Source of the DNA: Sequoia sempervirens
Lineage: Eukaryota; Streptophyta; Pinopsida; Cupressales; Cupressaceae
Reading direction: 5' to 3'
Length of the DNA stretch: 64,000 nt
Assembly (NCBI GenBank): GCA_007258455.2
Contig: VDFB02000002.1
Span: 1 to 64,000 of the forward strand
A model generated the notes under the pieces. That model had not been told where the DNA came from and did no database searches. It was given only the letters and a program-made list of their open reading frames with translations. This document shows positions 36,301-46,844 of this stretch, in pieces; position 1 is the first letter of the stretch, and every line of letters begins with the position of its first letter. The position numbers and the translations under genes are program-made.

Positions 36301-36683
36301 AGCCTTGATACTAGTTGTAACATTTGCTGAAAAAGAAGCAATAAGATTAGAAGCAATGCCTAAATAGGCAGCCAAAAGCTATGCTACCGGTTCATCCCTA
36401 TATCCCTACCAGTTCGGGTACGGTTCGTTTCGGGTCCGAGATTTTCCCTGTGGGTTCGTACGGGAAGAACCCGAAAGAATTTGCAATGAATTTTGAAGTT
36501 TTTTATTCATTACGTCTGTGGATTAGCTGATTTTATATGTGCTTGGTTCTTAACGAGGTGTTGTCTGATACGTCTATGGGTGTGTTCAGATCGGGGCAGT
36601 CGGGGCACAAGAATTTTTACATAATGGATGCAGAGGCAGGCGAGGAGGGGTGGATTCGACTGCTTACCCTAGATTGACACCAT
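33355..36683. other. AT-rich interval without a recognised gene
   Basis: No complete gene. Short pieces look exon-like: about 33361-33410 (acceptor AAATGCAG, donor GG|GTGAGTA), and about 33655-33780 with an open frame of about 40 codons. CCTATAAAAG near 35106 is TATA-like. From about 36390 the DNA becomes richer in CG and GC, leading into an open frame interrupted by the copia element at 36684. Confidence 0.4.
36554..36683 (+). pseudogene. Open frame split by the copia insertion (left part)
   Basis: A plus-strand frame opens after a TGA near 36567 and runs without a stop to the copia left edge at 36683. Removing the element and one ACCAT copy, the same frame continues from the other side (42546) for about 40 more codons, to a TAG near 42668. 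It is Gly/Arg-rich on the left and Pro/Ser-rich on the right. I do not recognise it. It may be a gene's first exon or a chance open frame in GC-richer DNA. Confidence 0.3.
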
Positions 36684-37315
36684 TGTTGAAAAATAAACTC
36701 CTATTGTGGGCAAAGAATGAAACACATTACAGCGGAAGTGTATCAAGGGAAGGAGACAGACACACAAGGAGACAAAAATATTTTCAATATTCTATTTCAC
36801 TCAGAAAAAGATTACATTCAAAAAACTATTTACATATAAAAATATTCAGAGCAAAAGCTTTGTACACGTATACTACATAAGTTGTGTGTTTTCCAGCGCA
36901 CTGACGCTTCTGCGCTGTTGCTCTATGTGGGATAGCTTCTGGTGCATGGGCGCAAGGCTTACTGACTTCTGCTGTAGCAGATACTCCTGAACGTCACTGT
37001 TCAGATGCTCCTGAACATTCCTTCTTCTGCTATGTTCTGGTGAACATGGGATCTTTCTGTCTCACCCAGAAAACCTCTGTCTGCTTACTTGCATAGAATA
37101 TACATTCAATGCAACTTTTGGCTTTTTAGCCAATACACAAAAATGCCGCTCAAACTTGAACTCAACTACCACAATTAAATTTTTTCTGCCAGAGAGCAAT
37201 TACTGAACAACAAGTATTTCTGACACGGCAGGAGGGGCAGATCCATATTTGATTTTCTCTGACCTTGCATTTAATTCAACTGGCCGTAGACTGCTCAAGA
37301 TTAATTTTTTCAACA
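36684..37315 (-). repeat. 3' LTR of the copia element
   Basis: 632 bp, paired with 41917-42545. It ends at 37315 against the polypurine tract. Contains TTCTGGTGCATGGGCGC and AGATCC..GATTTTCTCTGACC blocks shared with the other LTR. Confidence 0.95.
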
Positions 37316-37325
37316 CTCCCCCTTA
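37316..37325 (-). promoter_or_regulatory. Polypurine tract of the copia element
   Basis: CTCCCCCTTA on the plus strand, so TAAGGGGGAG on the element's sense strand, directly upstream of the 3' LTR. Confidence 0.9.
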
Positions 37326-37435
37326 ATCTTGAGTCTTTCTGCTCTTCATCATTATTTGGAAACTTCCGGCGCAATACTTCCGGAGCAACTTCTGGAGCAA
37401 AGTTTCCGGCGCAAAAGTTCCTGCTCTTCAACACT

Positions 37436-39169
37436 CTATGAAACTTCCGGCGCATCGCGATAAAAGTTTCGGAGCACCGGTGAAAAGTTTCCGGTGCAAA
37501 CCTGTTTGCCTTTGTTCTGCATTCTGGAACTGTCTACTGAAGTTCCGGCGCACCTGCGCTTCTCTGTGTTTTCCAGAAACAAAGTTTTGGCGCATTCCTG
37601 CACACCCAGCCTATATCTTAGGCGCTCAAAAGGTTCTTTTGACAAAGCCTTTGTAAAAATATCTGAGAGCTGCTGCTCTAACCTGCAAAATGCCATTTTA
37701 ATTTCATTGTTCTCAACCAATTCTCTGATAAAATGATACCTGATTTCAATATGTTTGCTTCTTCCATGAAACACAGGATTTTTGGTCAAGGCTATTGATG
37801 AAACATTATCATAGAAAATTACTGTTCCATCCTCTTGTTCTTCTCTCAAATCTGCTAAGATCCTTCTTAGCCACACAGCTTGGCATGTTGCTGCATTCGC
37901 TGCTATGTATTCTGCTTCGGTTGTGGATAAGGCAACAATCGGTTGTTTCTTGGAAGCCCATGAAACTGCTCCTGAACCCAAGTGAAAAATATACTCGGAT
38001 GTGCTCTTTCTATCATCCACATTTCCTGCCCAATCACTGTCAGTGTACCCAACCAGCTAAAACTCATTAGAGGTGGTATACATTATGCCATAGTTTTTTG
38101 TGCCATTGACATACATTAGAATCCTTTTACCTGCTTGCTAGTGTGTGTCCTTAGGTTGCTCCATGAACCTAGAAATTAGGCTTACCGCATACATTAAATC
38201 TGGTCTCGTAGCTGTCAAGTACATGAGGCTTCCAACCATGCTCTTATAGAGGGTTGGGTTAACATTATTGTTGTTGTTCTCTTTACTCAATTTCAGACCT
38301 GTAGTTGTTGGGGTTGGGGCTGCTTTGCTGTCCAACATCCTAAATCTTTTCAAGATTTGTTTGGCATAACTTGATTGTGAAATAAAGATGCCATTATCCA
38401 ATTGTTGGACCTCTATACCTAGAAAATATCTTAAGAGTCATAAATCTGTCATTTCAAACTCTCTTTTCATGGCATCTTTAAAATTACCAATGAGGAAATC
38501 ATCATCCCCAGTAAATACTAAATCATCTACATACAAGACAACAATTAAAACCTTACCATTTTCTGCCTTGATGTAAAGAGTGGGCTCACCATCGCTTTTG
38601 CTAAAGCCATTGCTTATCAAGTATGAGTCAATCCTGTTGTACCATGCCCGTGGAGCTTGTTTTAGCCCATAAAGAGCTTTCTTCAGCCTATATACCTTGT
38701 GTTCTTTACCTGGAACTTCATATCCAAAGGGCTGCTCCACATATACTTCTTCTTTTAAGACTCCATTGAGGAAGGCAGACTTCACATCCATTTGATAAAC
38801 CTTCCACATGTGCTGGGCTGCAATTGCAATGACTGCCCGCACGGTCTCCATCCTTGCAATAGGGAAAAGATTCTCATCATAATCTCTCCCAAACTACTGT
38901 TTGTACCCCTTGACAACTAATCTTGCCTTATGCCTTTCTATTCTTCCTTCGGCATTACATTTGGTCTTGTAGACCCATTTGACACCAATAACTGATTTCC
39001 CTTTAGGTAAATCAGTGAGCTCCCATGTCTTGTTTCTTTCTATTGCATCTATCTCCTCATCCATGGCCTCACACCATTTCTGTTCTTTCACAGCCTCCTC
39101 AAAATAAATAGGATCACTATGAGAAAATAATGCGAAATTTACACTCATTAAAAACATCATACCTTTCAC
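37436..39169 (-). pseudogene. pol: Copia RT and RNase H region
   Basis: All in one frame. RT: EEIDAIERNKTWELTDLPKG, VKWVYKTKCNAEG, ARLVVKGYKQ, QMDVKSAFLNG, RLKKALYGLKQAPRAW and an intact YVDD at 38522-38533. RNase [37 protein letters not shown] and DIFTKALS. In-frame stops at 38891 (TAG), 38435 (TGA), 38135 (TAG, where the family has Trp) and near 38058. The frame runs on past the usual end into repeats of a Cys/Phe-rich motif. Catalytic Asp residues remain. Confidence 0.93.
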
Positions 39170-39301
39170 CTTGGTAGATCTCCCTTAGACTCTTAGTCTT
39201 TCTTGGCACTAGGGAGGCGAGAGTGGGGTCTGAATTTCCAGAGCTGCTTGGCTGCTGGCCTGATGAAGAAGTCTGCTGCTGTAGGTTTCGGAGCAACTTT
39301 C

Positions 39302-39400
39302 CTGTTGAAAGTTTCCAGAGCATCTTCCCTGTTGGAAGTTTCCAGAGCATCTTCCCTGCTGGAAGTTTTCAGAGCTCCTTCTCTGCTAAGAATTTTTGGA
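39302..39400 (-). repeat. 27-bp in-frame minisatellite between IN and RT
   Basis: Three to four units of GRAAGTTTCCAGAGCATCTT plus CCCTG, 27 bp (nine codons) each, in the spacer between integrase and RT. A related GTTTCCGGCGCA motif recurs at 37360-37580, 39285, 39443 and in the LTRs. Confidence 0.75.
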
Positions 39401-39433
39401 GCTACTACTGCTGTTTTCTGAATTGTCAGCTTC

Positions 39434-40146
39434 CTATAGGTTTCCAGCGCATCTTCTCTCTAAAGTTTCTTCATCCTTAAGGGGTATGGAGACTAGAATA
39501 TCAGTATTGCTTTCAACTTTTCCATCCCACGACTCATTTTCTAGGAACCCCACATCCCTACTGATGATTACCTTCTTGGTGACCGGATATATAGCCGATA
39601 GGCTTTTGACTCTGTACAATAGCCCAAGAAAATACACTTTTCACCCTTGTCATCCAATTTCTGCCTATTTTCTTTAGGCACGTGTGCATAGACTACACAC
39701 CCAAACACTCTCAAGTGCTCAACTGACCACTTTTGTTTTGTCCATGCCTCTTGAGGGATTTTATCACGGACTGCCTTCGTTGGACTTCTATTTATCAGAT
39801 AAACAGCTGTTGCTACAGCCTCTCCCCAATATTCGATAGGGAGTCCCTTTGCTTTCATCATGCTCCTTGCCATCTCCATAATGGTGCTATTTTTCCTTTC
39901 AGCCACTCCATTTTGCTGTGGAGTATAACTGGCTATGAGCTCCTTCTTGATGCCATTTTCCCCGCAGAAATTTACAAATTGATTGGAGGTATACTCTCTT
40001 CCACGATCTGACCTTAGGACCTTAATAAAGTGTCCACTCTCCTTTTCAGCCTGGGCCGTAAATAACAAAAACTTGTCAAATGCTTCAGACTTATGCTGCA
40101 AAAAATAGACCCATCTCCTACGGCTGTAATCATCTATAAAGGTCAT
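39434..40146 (-). pseudogene. pol: Copia integrase core and C-terminal part
   Basis: Starts with TFIDDYSRRRWVYFL and keeps LRSDRGREYTSNQF and PQQNGVAERKNSTIMEMARS, the second Asp and the Glu of the D-D-E site, then YWGEAV, LINRSPT and LRVFGCVVYAH. The frame differs by one base from the upstream GAG-PR-IN part; the shift lies in a T-run near 40140-40150, next to the overlap of the two frames. The integrase C-terminal part continues to about 39434 in another frame. Confidence 0.93.
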
Positions 40147-40935
40147 AAAAAATTTGTTTTTCCAAAAGATAGATTTTGAATAGGGCCTACCAAGTCAGTA
40201 TGCACCAACTCCAACGGTGCTCTAGCCCTTCTAGAGTTGCCTGAATTAAAAGGTTGTCTATGTTGCTTGCCTAAAATGCAAGCTTCACATCTAACATTAG
40301 GCTCTACGTTTTTTGGCAAACTATCTATCATATTTTTCTTGAACAAAAGACTCAAACCAGAGTAACCTAAGTTTCCATACCTGAGGTGCCATAGATTGGA
40401 GATATCATGAATGGCTGCTTTGAAGGCTGATTGTTGTAGGCCTTTTGACTGTGTTGAGATTTGCATCTTGAGATGAAACATTCGGTTCTGTGTCATTTGA
40501 ACCACTGCCATAACTCTTTTGCTTCCATCTTTATCATAGATGATGCATTCCCCTTTCTCCATCAGCACTCTATACCCATTTTGAACCATTTGTCCAATGC
40601 TCAAGAGGTTATGTTTCAATCCTAGGGCATAGAAGACATCATATATTTGTCTTTCACCACCATGCTTGGTTTGTAGGCATACCATGCATTTGCCCATGAC
40701 TAGAACCATCTCATTGTTCCCCATTTTTATTTCAGACTTCACGCTGCTATCAATGGAGGCAAACAAGTCTTTGTTACCACTCATGTGGTTGTTGTAGCCA
40801 CTGTCCAAGTACCAAACTTCAGCACTGCTCTGTTTTGCAAGGTTACATGCAATGAACAGTTGTGATTGTCTTTCATTTCAAGCCACATTTGAGTTAGCAA
40901 CATGTGCATTCTGACTCCCTTGGTCACATTTTTTC
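40143..40935 (-). pseudogene. pol: Copia protease and integrase N-terminal part
   Basis: PR keeps the D-S-G active site followed by NNHM (about 40790-40808), with Tyr where Cys is usual. The pre-integrase zinc region shows H-x3-GN-Y..C-x2-C (HLRYGNLGYSGL; CEACILGKQ), then LELVHTDLVGP with the first catalytic Asp. It is in the same frame as the upstream Gag, so Gag-PR-IN was one polyprotein. Ends in a premature stop at 40143 because of a one-base shift. Confidence 0.9.
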
Positions 40936-40937
40936 CT

Positions 40938-41835
40938 GCAATCACTTGCATAGTGACCATACCTTTGACATTTGTAGCACTACACATTTCTTTTATCTTT
41001 TTTCTGATAAGAACTATTGTTCTTTTTTCCTCCTTGGGAGCTGGTCGCCCCCTCATGACTGCTTGCTTGGGCTGAGCTTTCATTACCATCATTTTCACAT
41101 CTAGAGTTTCCTCTACCACGTCTGGAGCCTTTTCTACCTCTCCCCCTTCCTCTTGCATTCAACTGAGCATTAAAAGCTTTCTCTTGGGAGGAGGTTGCAG
41201 ACCTATTTAGGCATTGCTCATGGGTTTGCAGAGAACCCATTAGTTCATCAACTGACAAAGTTGTGAGATTTTTTGCCTCTTCAATAGAAATCACCACTGG
41301 ATCAAACTTTGTGGGAAGGCTTCTCAATATCTTCTCCACAATCTTCTATTCTTCCAAAGTTTCACCACTTATCCTCAGCTTGTTAATCAAAGTGGCTGCC
41401 CTTGTGTGAAAATCTATAATGGACTCGTTGTCCTTCATCTACATGGTCTCAAACTCTCTTCGTTGCAGCTGGAGTTTGACTGATCTGACTTTCTCAGATC
41501 CTTTGCAGATGGTTTGAAGTGTTTCCAACGCTTCTTTTGCATAAGTAGCTGCTGCTATTCGGGGAAAGATAGCCTCTGTCAAGGTTGCCTCAATCAGACT
41601 GAGGGATTTTGCATCATTCTTCCATGTCTCCTTTAACTGGTTCATTTGAGCATTGCTCAATGCTGTAAATGCAGTTGGGCCAGTCACCTCTGTGAATCCA
41701 TTTGCAACTAACTCCCATAAATCATTAGCTATGAAAATAGTCTTCATTTTTTTTGCCCAGACGTCGTAGTTTCTACCATCGAAAACAGGTGGCTACTGCC
41801 AGCTTCTATTTTCTCCTCCAGAGATTTTGCTAAAA
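40938..41835 (-). pseudogene. gag: Copia Gag
   Basis: UBN2/DUF4219-type Gag: VFDGRNYDVWAKKMK upstream of 41747, LWELVANGF, TLQTICKGSEKVRSVKLQLQ, KILRSLPTKFDPVV and an Arg/Gly-rich run. It ends in one canonical zinc knuckle, C-YKC-QRYGH-YASDC, at 40938-40979. In-frame TAGs occur near 41800, at 41436 and 41340 and just before the knuckle (40980); each could come from CAG or TGG. The start codon is not clear. Confidence 0.88.
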
Positions 41836-41904
41836 TGGGGAAACTACGAAAAAACCCAAATTAAGATCTAAAGCTGTAAAAACTAACTGCCCAATACACC
41901 TAGG

Positions 41905-41916
41905 GCTCTGATACCA
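41905..41916 (-). promoter_or_regulatory. Primer-binding site of the copia element
   Basis: GCTCTGATACCA on the plus strand reads TGGTATCAGAGC on the element strand, the exact 12-nt complement of plant tRNA-iMet 3' end, directly next to the 5' LTR. Confidence 0.97.
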
Positions 41917-42545
41917 TGTTGAAAAATAAACTCCTATTGTGGGAAAAGAATGAAACACATTACAACGGAAGTGTATCAAGGGAAGGAGACAAACACACAA
42001 GGAGACAGAAATATTTTCAATATTCTATTTCACTCAGAAAAAGATTACATTCAAAAAACTGTTTACATATAAAAATATTCAGAGCAAAAGCTCTGTAGAC
42101 ATATACTACAGAAGCTGTGCATTTTCTAGTGCACTGGTGCTTCTGTGCTACTGCTCTGTGTGGGATAGCTTCCGGCGCACAAGCGCAAGGCTTATTGACT
42201 TCTGCTGCGGCAGATACTCTTGAACGTCACTGTTTAGATGCTCCTGAACATTCCTTCTTCTGCTATGTTCTGCTGAACATTCCCTCTTTCTGTCTCATCC
42301 AGAAAACCTCTGTCTGCTTACTTGCACAGAATATACATTCAATGCAACTTTTGGATTTTCAGCCAATACACAAAAATGCTGCTCAAATTTGAACTCAACT
42401 ACCACAATTAAATTTGCTGCTAGAGAGCAATTACTGAACAACAAGTATTTCTGACACAGCAGGGGGGCGGATCCATATTTGATTTTCTCTGACCTTGCAT
42501 TTAATGCAACTGGCCATAGACTACTCAAGATTAATTTTTCTAACA
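41917..42545 (-). repeat. 5' LTR of the copia element
   Basis: 629 bp, paired with 36684-37315, starting TGTTGAAAAATAAAC and ending TTCTAACA on the plus strand, then ACCAT. Confidence 0.95.
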
Positions 42546-42912
42546 ACCATGCCCTCACTGGTCTCCCCCGGCGACTGTGATTGCTTTCTCTTCAATCCGA
42601 CAATCCCCTAATCAAGACTCTATTTTAGCTCTCTATTTAGTTTTTCATCCAAACGGATTGGGCTACACATAGTGTTGGCAATCGAGATGGTATAGAAGGA
42701 AAGAATCAACCCATGTCCTGCTCACCAAGCATATTCTAATCTATATTCTCTCGCTTCATCACAAAATTCAAACTAATAATATAATTAATAGATGCGCCTA
42801 TAGGAAAATCATAAAGAAGTAATAAGAAGAATATTGTAAAGAATGCCCCTGATTTTTTTTTGATTTGTGTGTATTGTTCTTGTTTCTTTTAATTCTAAAT
42901 TGTGCAAAACAG

Positions 42913-43028
42913 ATATGCAATTTTTAGACAGGAAAGTCACAGCGGATGATGGAAAAAGATTTTGTAAACTCCCCGTGATTTCAATCCAATACTCTTCAGA
43001 TGTCATACAAAGCAGTCAGCTCTACAAA
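42913..43028 (+). pseudogene. Exon-like segment 1, unidentified
   Basis: Follows a pyrimidine-rich tract and AAAACAG and ends at AAA|GTAATG (or, past a TAA, at AAG|GTAAGG 43060). Two bases plus 38 open codons, reading MQFLDRKVTADDGKRFCKLP and SIQYSSDVIQSSQLYK. Composition looks like a conserved protein, but I do not recognise it. Two further exon-like pieces follow on the same strand. Confidence 0.4.
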
Positions 43029-43860
43029 GTAATGAAAATTCCTCAACTCGCAAACTAAGGTAAGGATGAACGTCATACTTGGCCAAGAAACTTTTCAAAG
43101 CTATTGTTTCTGTATTCCAAAAACTCATTCCATCATTAAAGACTTTTAATTTTTGCATCCTTAAAGGCTTTAAAGTGTAATGTAATTGACTTCATATTCA
43201 TTTTACTACTTTTAAGGTCAGTTTATTGTAGCTAAAATATTCTTAATAATGATCGTGATATCGATGATATTCTTAGTAATGATCACAAAACTAGTGGGTA
43301 ATTGGGCTATTAAATAATGATGGCAGTACAAGTAATTAATTGCGTAATTACACCGAAGGCTGCTTATACAGCTGAAAGCATTCAAGGAATCTTCTCTGTA
43401 AAGTTTTTGAAGCTACATTTAAATTGACATCCTTTTGACTGTCGTGAGTGATGGTGGTTATAATTCTTGGGTGGTTATTTTCTTTGGTTGTAAAATCAGC
43501 AGTTGATATTCTAAAATACACAATGTGAACTGTTTTTATTTCTTGATTGAACATTAATAGTTCCGCAGCTTCTTGTTTTCTTGTGAGAAAAATATTTCTT
43601 TGCTTTTTTTTATTCGTACAATCAACAAGATCCTGTTAAATATAGAATAACTATTAAAGTACAAAAAATTTCTGAGTAGCTAAAGCATCTAGGAGTGTAT
43701 GTGTATAGGCGAAGTAGTTTTCTCTTCGTGGATGAAACTCATGGCTGACTCTAATCTAGCAACTCAATTAGGTCTCTCTTCGACAGTGGTGAAGAGAGTT
43801 ATAAAGCAAATAATTTGATTCAGCAGCAATGTTTCAGTTTAGCCATTCCTGTGCTTGCAG

Positions 43861-43960
43861 GATTACAAAAGAGGCAACCAGATCTAGAAGGGTTGTTGTA
43901 TCCACTATTAAGGTACTAAAAGCGAATGATAAAGAGACCTGCGAAGAATTCTCAAATAAA
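43861..43960 (+). pseudogene. Exon-like segment 2, unidentified
   Basis: Between a strong acceptor (CCTGTGCTTGCAG) and a strong donor (AAATAAA|GTAAGAAA). One base plus 33 open codons: ITKEATRSRRVVVSTIKVLK then ANDKETCEEFSNK. It ends on a full codon, which matches the start phase of segment 3. Its start phase does not match either possible end of segment 1. Family unknown. Confidence 0.4.
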
Positions 43961-44120
43961 GTAAGAAAATCATTGCACAAAATCAGAAAAGTCTTTTGTG
44001 ATTAAGGATTTTTTCTAGGAGGTTATCTTTTAAGTTAGATTTAAACAAAATTTTGTAGAAATTAATATGTTGTTTTATTAAGTCAGAAATTTTGTAGAAA
44101 CTAATATGTTGATTTATTAG

Positions 44121-44208
44121 GCTAGCTGGGTCTGCCGTTACTGCTTAGCTGACAATTTTATATATCAGAATTCGTTGGATGCCAGAAAATCAGACGAGTT
44201 GTTGTTAG
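44121..44208 (+). pseudogene. Exon-like segment 3, unidentified
   Basis: After GATTTATTAG, 29 open codons: ASWVCRYCLADNFIYQNSLD then ARKSDELLL, to a weak donor TTAG|GTTTTC. In phase with segment 2. A C-x2-C pair is present but no domain is recognisable. Confidence 0.3.
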
Positions 44209-45244
44209 GTTTTCCATTTTCACGTAACTGTTTTAGTAGGATTTCTTTGGTTTCTTTCGGTTTTTCTTTTAGGCTTTCTTTATTTGAAAAAGTTATGATT
44301 CATATTCTTGGGAGCTCACAGAGGAGGGGGCTCAGGCGGATCATTCTCTGGTGGAGGGTTGGCATTCAGTTCAATGGGCTTAGGTGAAGCGTTCTTTGGC
44401 AGAAATTTAGCATTCAGTTTAGCGAGCTCGGGCAGGGCTTTCTCAATCTTCATAAAATTTTCTGAAGGAAAAATATTTTTTAATGGGAGGAAGGAGAAAT
44501 ACACTCTCATTTGTAGTGAACGATTATGTGGCTTTTGAATTTGTATAGCAAGGAGGGCAGACTGATATTGTTAATGTAGATTTTGCGCAGGTAAGACGAT
44601 TATAGAATTATAGGTTCTTGTTTTCATGAGTTTGTTGTTAATACAAAACCTTATTTTGTATGTGGGTGGTTTTGAGTGGAATTACTTGACACGCAATCAT
44701 GGAGCAGTGTGGAACATAAGCAAACCCCCAACTAGAGTTCTTCAGTTCAGATTTTAGTAACTTCAAGATATGATGGATATACTCTGTGGGCGAAAAAATT
44801 TGTGCTTCCACCACACTGGAAAGCAGGTGTACAATAGTTATATGACATTGGGCTTTAGATCAACCAAACTGCTCTGGACAGTTGTACTAATTCATGTGAT
44901 CTGAATCCATTGCTTCAAAACTAGACACCAGCAAAACTGAAGAATCAAAGCATCATCACCGGGGCAAGATTTGAGGGTTTTTTTTGAAGGGTGAAATTGA
45001 TAATTTAGGTTAATGTTTGTAGATGGATTTATTCTTAGAATCTCTCATTGTGATTGGAATTTGGGGGTTTTTCTAGCTTTTGAAGGGGAAATGGGGCAGA
45101 ATCATAAGGAGGCCAGTACGTCTGAATTCCATGTTGATGGCAGTCCTGTGGATAGAAAAATCATTGAACGCCTCTTAGAAATATATGTATATAGGTGGTG
45201 CTAAATTAGTTAATCTCACCATCACCCTTTCCCTCATTTAATCT
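44209..45244. other. Mixed interval before the LRR fragment
   Basis: No clear gene. A Gly/Ser-rich open frame at 44308-44538 and a hydrophilic open frame near 45088-45180 (after TTTTTCTAG, MGQNHKEASTSEFHVDGSPV) could be coding remnants. Neither is recognised. Confidence 0.3.
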
Positions 45245-45448
45245 TTGCATTCTCTAGCATTGCCGCGTTGTAGTGGGTTTGATAGTCTGCCTGAAACCAT
45301 TAGCAACCTGGTTGCTTTAGAAAAGTTGAGTTTTAATTTTTGTAAGAGTTTGTTGAGTTTTGTAGATAGTTTTGGGAATTTATCTTCTTTAAATGAATTG
45401 GATTTAAGTAACTATTTTAGTTTGGTGAGCCTTCAGATACTTTTGTGA
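45245..45448 (+). pseudogene. Leucine-rich repeat fragment of a TNL-type resistance gene
   Basis: Encodes about two and a half 24-residue repeats: SLPETISNLVALEKLSFNFC, KSLLSFVDSFGNLSSLNELD, LSNYFSLVS, then a stop. The LPxxIxNLxxLxxLxLxxCxSLxS pattern is typical of the LRR part of plant TIR-NB-LRR receptors, which read pathogen effectors in the cytosol. No TIR or NB-ARC domain is nearby, and a Cys expected in the second repeat is Tyr. A small relic, not a gene. Confidence 0.7.
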
Positions 45449-45589
45449 GTTTATAGTCTGGACATTATTTTAACAAATAATGTATAACTTTTGTGAGTTT
45501 ATAATCTGTAAAATAATGTATAAAACTATACCATTAAAATAATCTGCACATTATTTTAACAAATAATGTATAAAACTATTTCATTAAAA

Positions 45590-45806
45590 AATTATGAAAA
45601 TTCTGGAAAGAACCCCAAACAAGCCTACAGCAGACGCCATCTTCAGAATCAGAGGGCTCGGGTGGGCTTATCTGAACGTGGCAGACACATGTACATACGT
45701 TTGTTTGATATTATCCCCTACGCCCGCATTCGACGGCGAAGAGTAGCCCTCGCCAGCCAAGATTGTTCCTCACCATACGATGCTTTTTAAATAAATTATA
45801 TAAATG
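45590..45806 (-). promoter_or_regulatory. CpG-rich pocket resembling a minus-strand gene start
   Basis: On the minus strand TTTATATAAT (about 45797-45806) is followed about 25 bp later by DNA with many CpG dinucleotides (45700-45760), unlike the CpG-poor surroundings. Then comes GAAGATGGCGTCTGCTG near 45645, an ATG in good plant context opening 16 codons. This could be a promoter and first exon kept unmethylated. No downstream exon is recognised. Confidence 0.25.
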
Positions 45807-46844
45807 ACTTTTCTATTCCAATTTGATATTAAAAAAATAGTAATTCACACCTACTTTACCAACACTTCCATTCATTACTCATTTCATAAATCAGCCACAT
45901 GTCCTGGTGCTTCTTTTTTCTTTTATTTTAATTATTTCCAGTTTTGGAAGGTTTTAGTTGTCAAATATGGTATATATTTATCATGAGACTCAGTACCTTA
46001 GCAATAATATTTGATGGTTACATGATTTGAGTTTCAAATTTACAATCAATTTTAAAAGTATTTTACATAATATGAGTATAAATGGTTAACTTCCTTTTTA
46101 TTTTCATGTAATAAATTTAATTTAAATTTTCTAAATATAATATATAATTTGAGTTCTACGAAATTAATAGCTTTCAATAATAAGTGCATGGGTATGGTAT
46201 ATTAAAATATAAAAAATATTAAATAACTTAAACAAAATGTATTCCTTTGATTTAAAAAGCAACCAATCATGTGATGCCACATCAGCGCTCAACTACCCAT
46301 GATGTGAATGCATAAGTATTGGTAGCACTATTTTTTGGGCCATTTTTGGAAACTTTGACAAAAATCATGTTGATGTGGCATCATATTTGATGATGTGACC
46401 ATGAAACGGAAGTTATAAGTAGGGGACTTGCCAAGTAAGTTGTAAAAAATTTGGAGTGATTTGAAATTTCCATGTAGAATTTTGAGAGGCACAAAGTTAG
46501 GGTGGACAGCTACTGGGTCCTCTCCCCTAACATGATAATTATGAAAATAAAATTACCTTTTATGAAAGTCTTGTGAATATTTAGCATCTACATCCAACCT
46601 ATGTGAAAATGAGTTTCTTTATATTTATTTAGTTTCTTTATTTTATAGTTTGTAGAAACAAGTAACTTGTAGAACTACTTAGTGTTTTGTTTCTTGAATC
46701 CCTAACTTAGATTAAGAGTTTTATTGAATATGCATCTTTCTTATGATTATTGAATTTCATGATTTAGAAAGTGAATATGATTAAATGTAAGATCAAAAAA
46801 TAATATACATGTCATATTAAATAACAATATAAATAGGATTAAGG
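45807..46844. other. AT-rich DNA
   Basis: Nothing recognised. The sequence becomes telomere-like after about 46845. Confidence 0.5.

Larger units (their letters stand above)
36684..42545 (-). mobile_element. Complete minus-strand Ty1/copia element (decayed)
   Basis: A 5.86-kb element with two LTRs (TGTTGAAAAATAAAC .. TTTTTCWAACA on the plus strand), target duplication ACCAT (36679-36683 and 42546-42550), an initiator-Met primer site next to the 5' LTR, a G-rich polypurine tract next to the 3' LTR, and the copia order Gag-PR-IN-RT-RH. The first 105 LTR bases differ at about four positions, so insertion is not recent. RT and IN style suggests a Tork/TNT1-like lineage, with low certainty. Stops and two frameshifts inactivate it. 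Confidence 0.95.
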
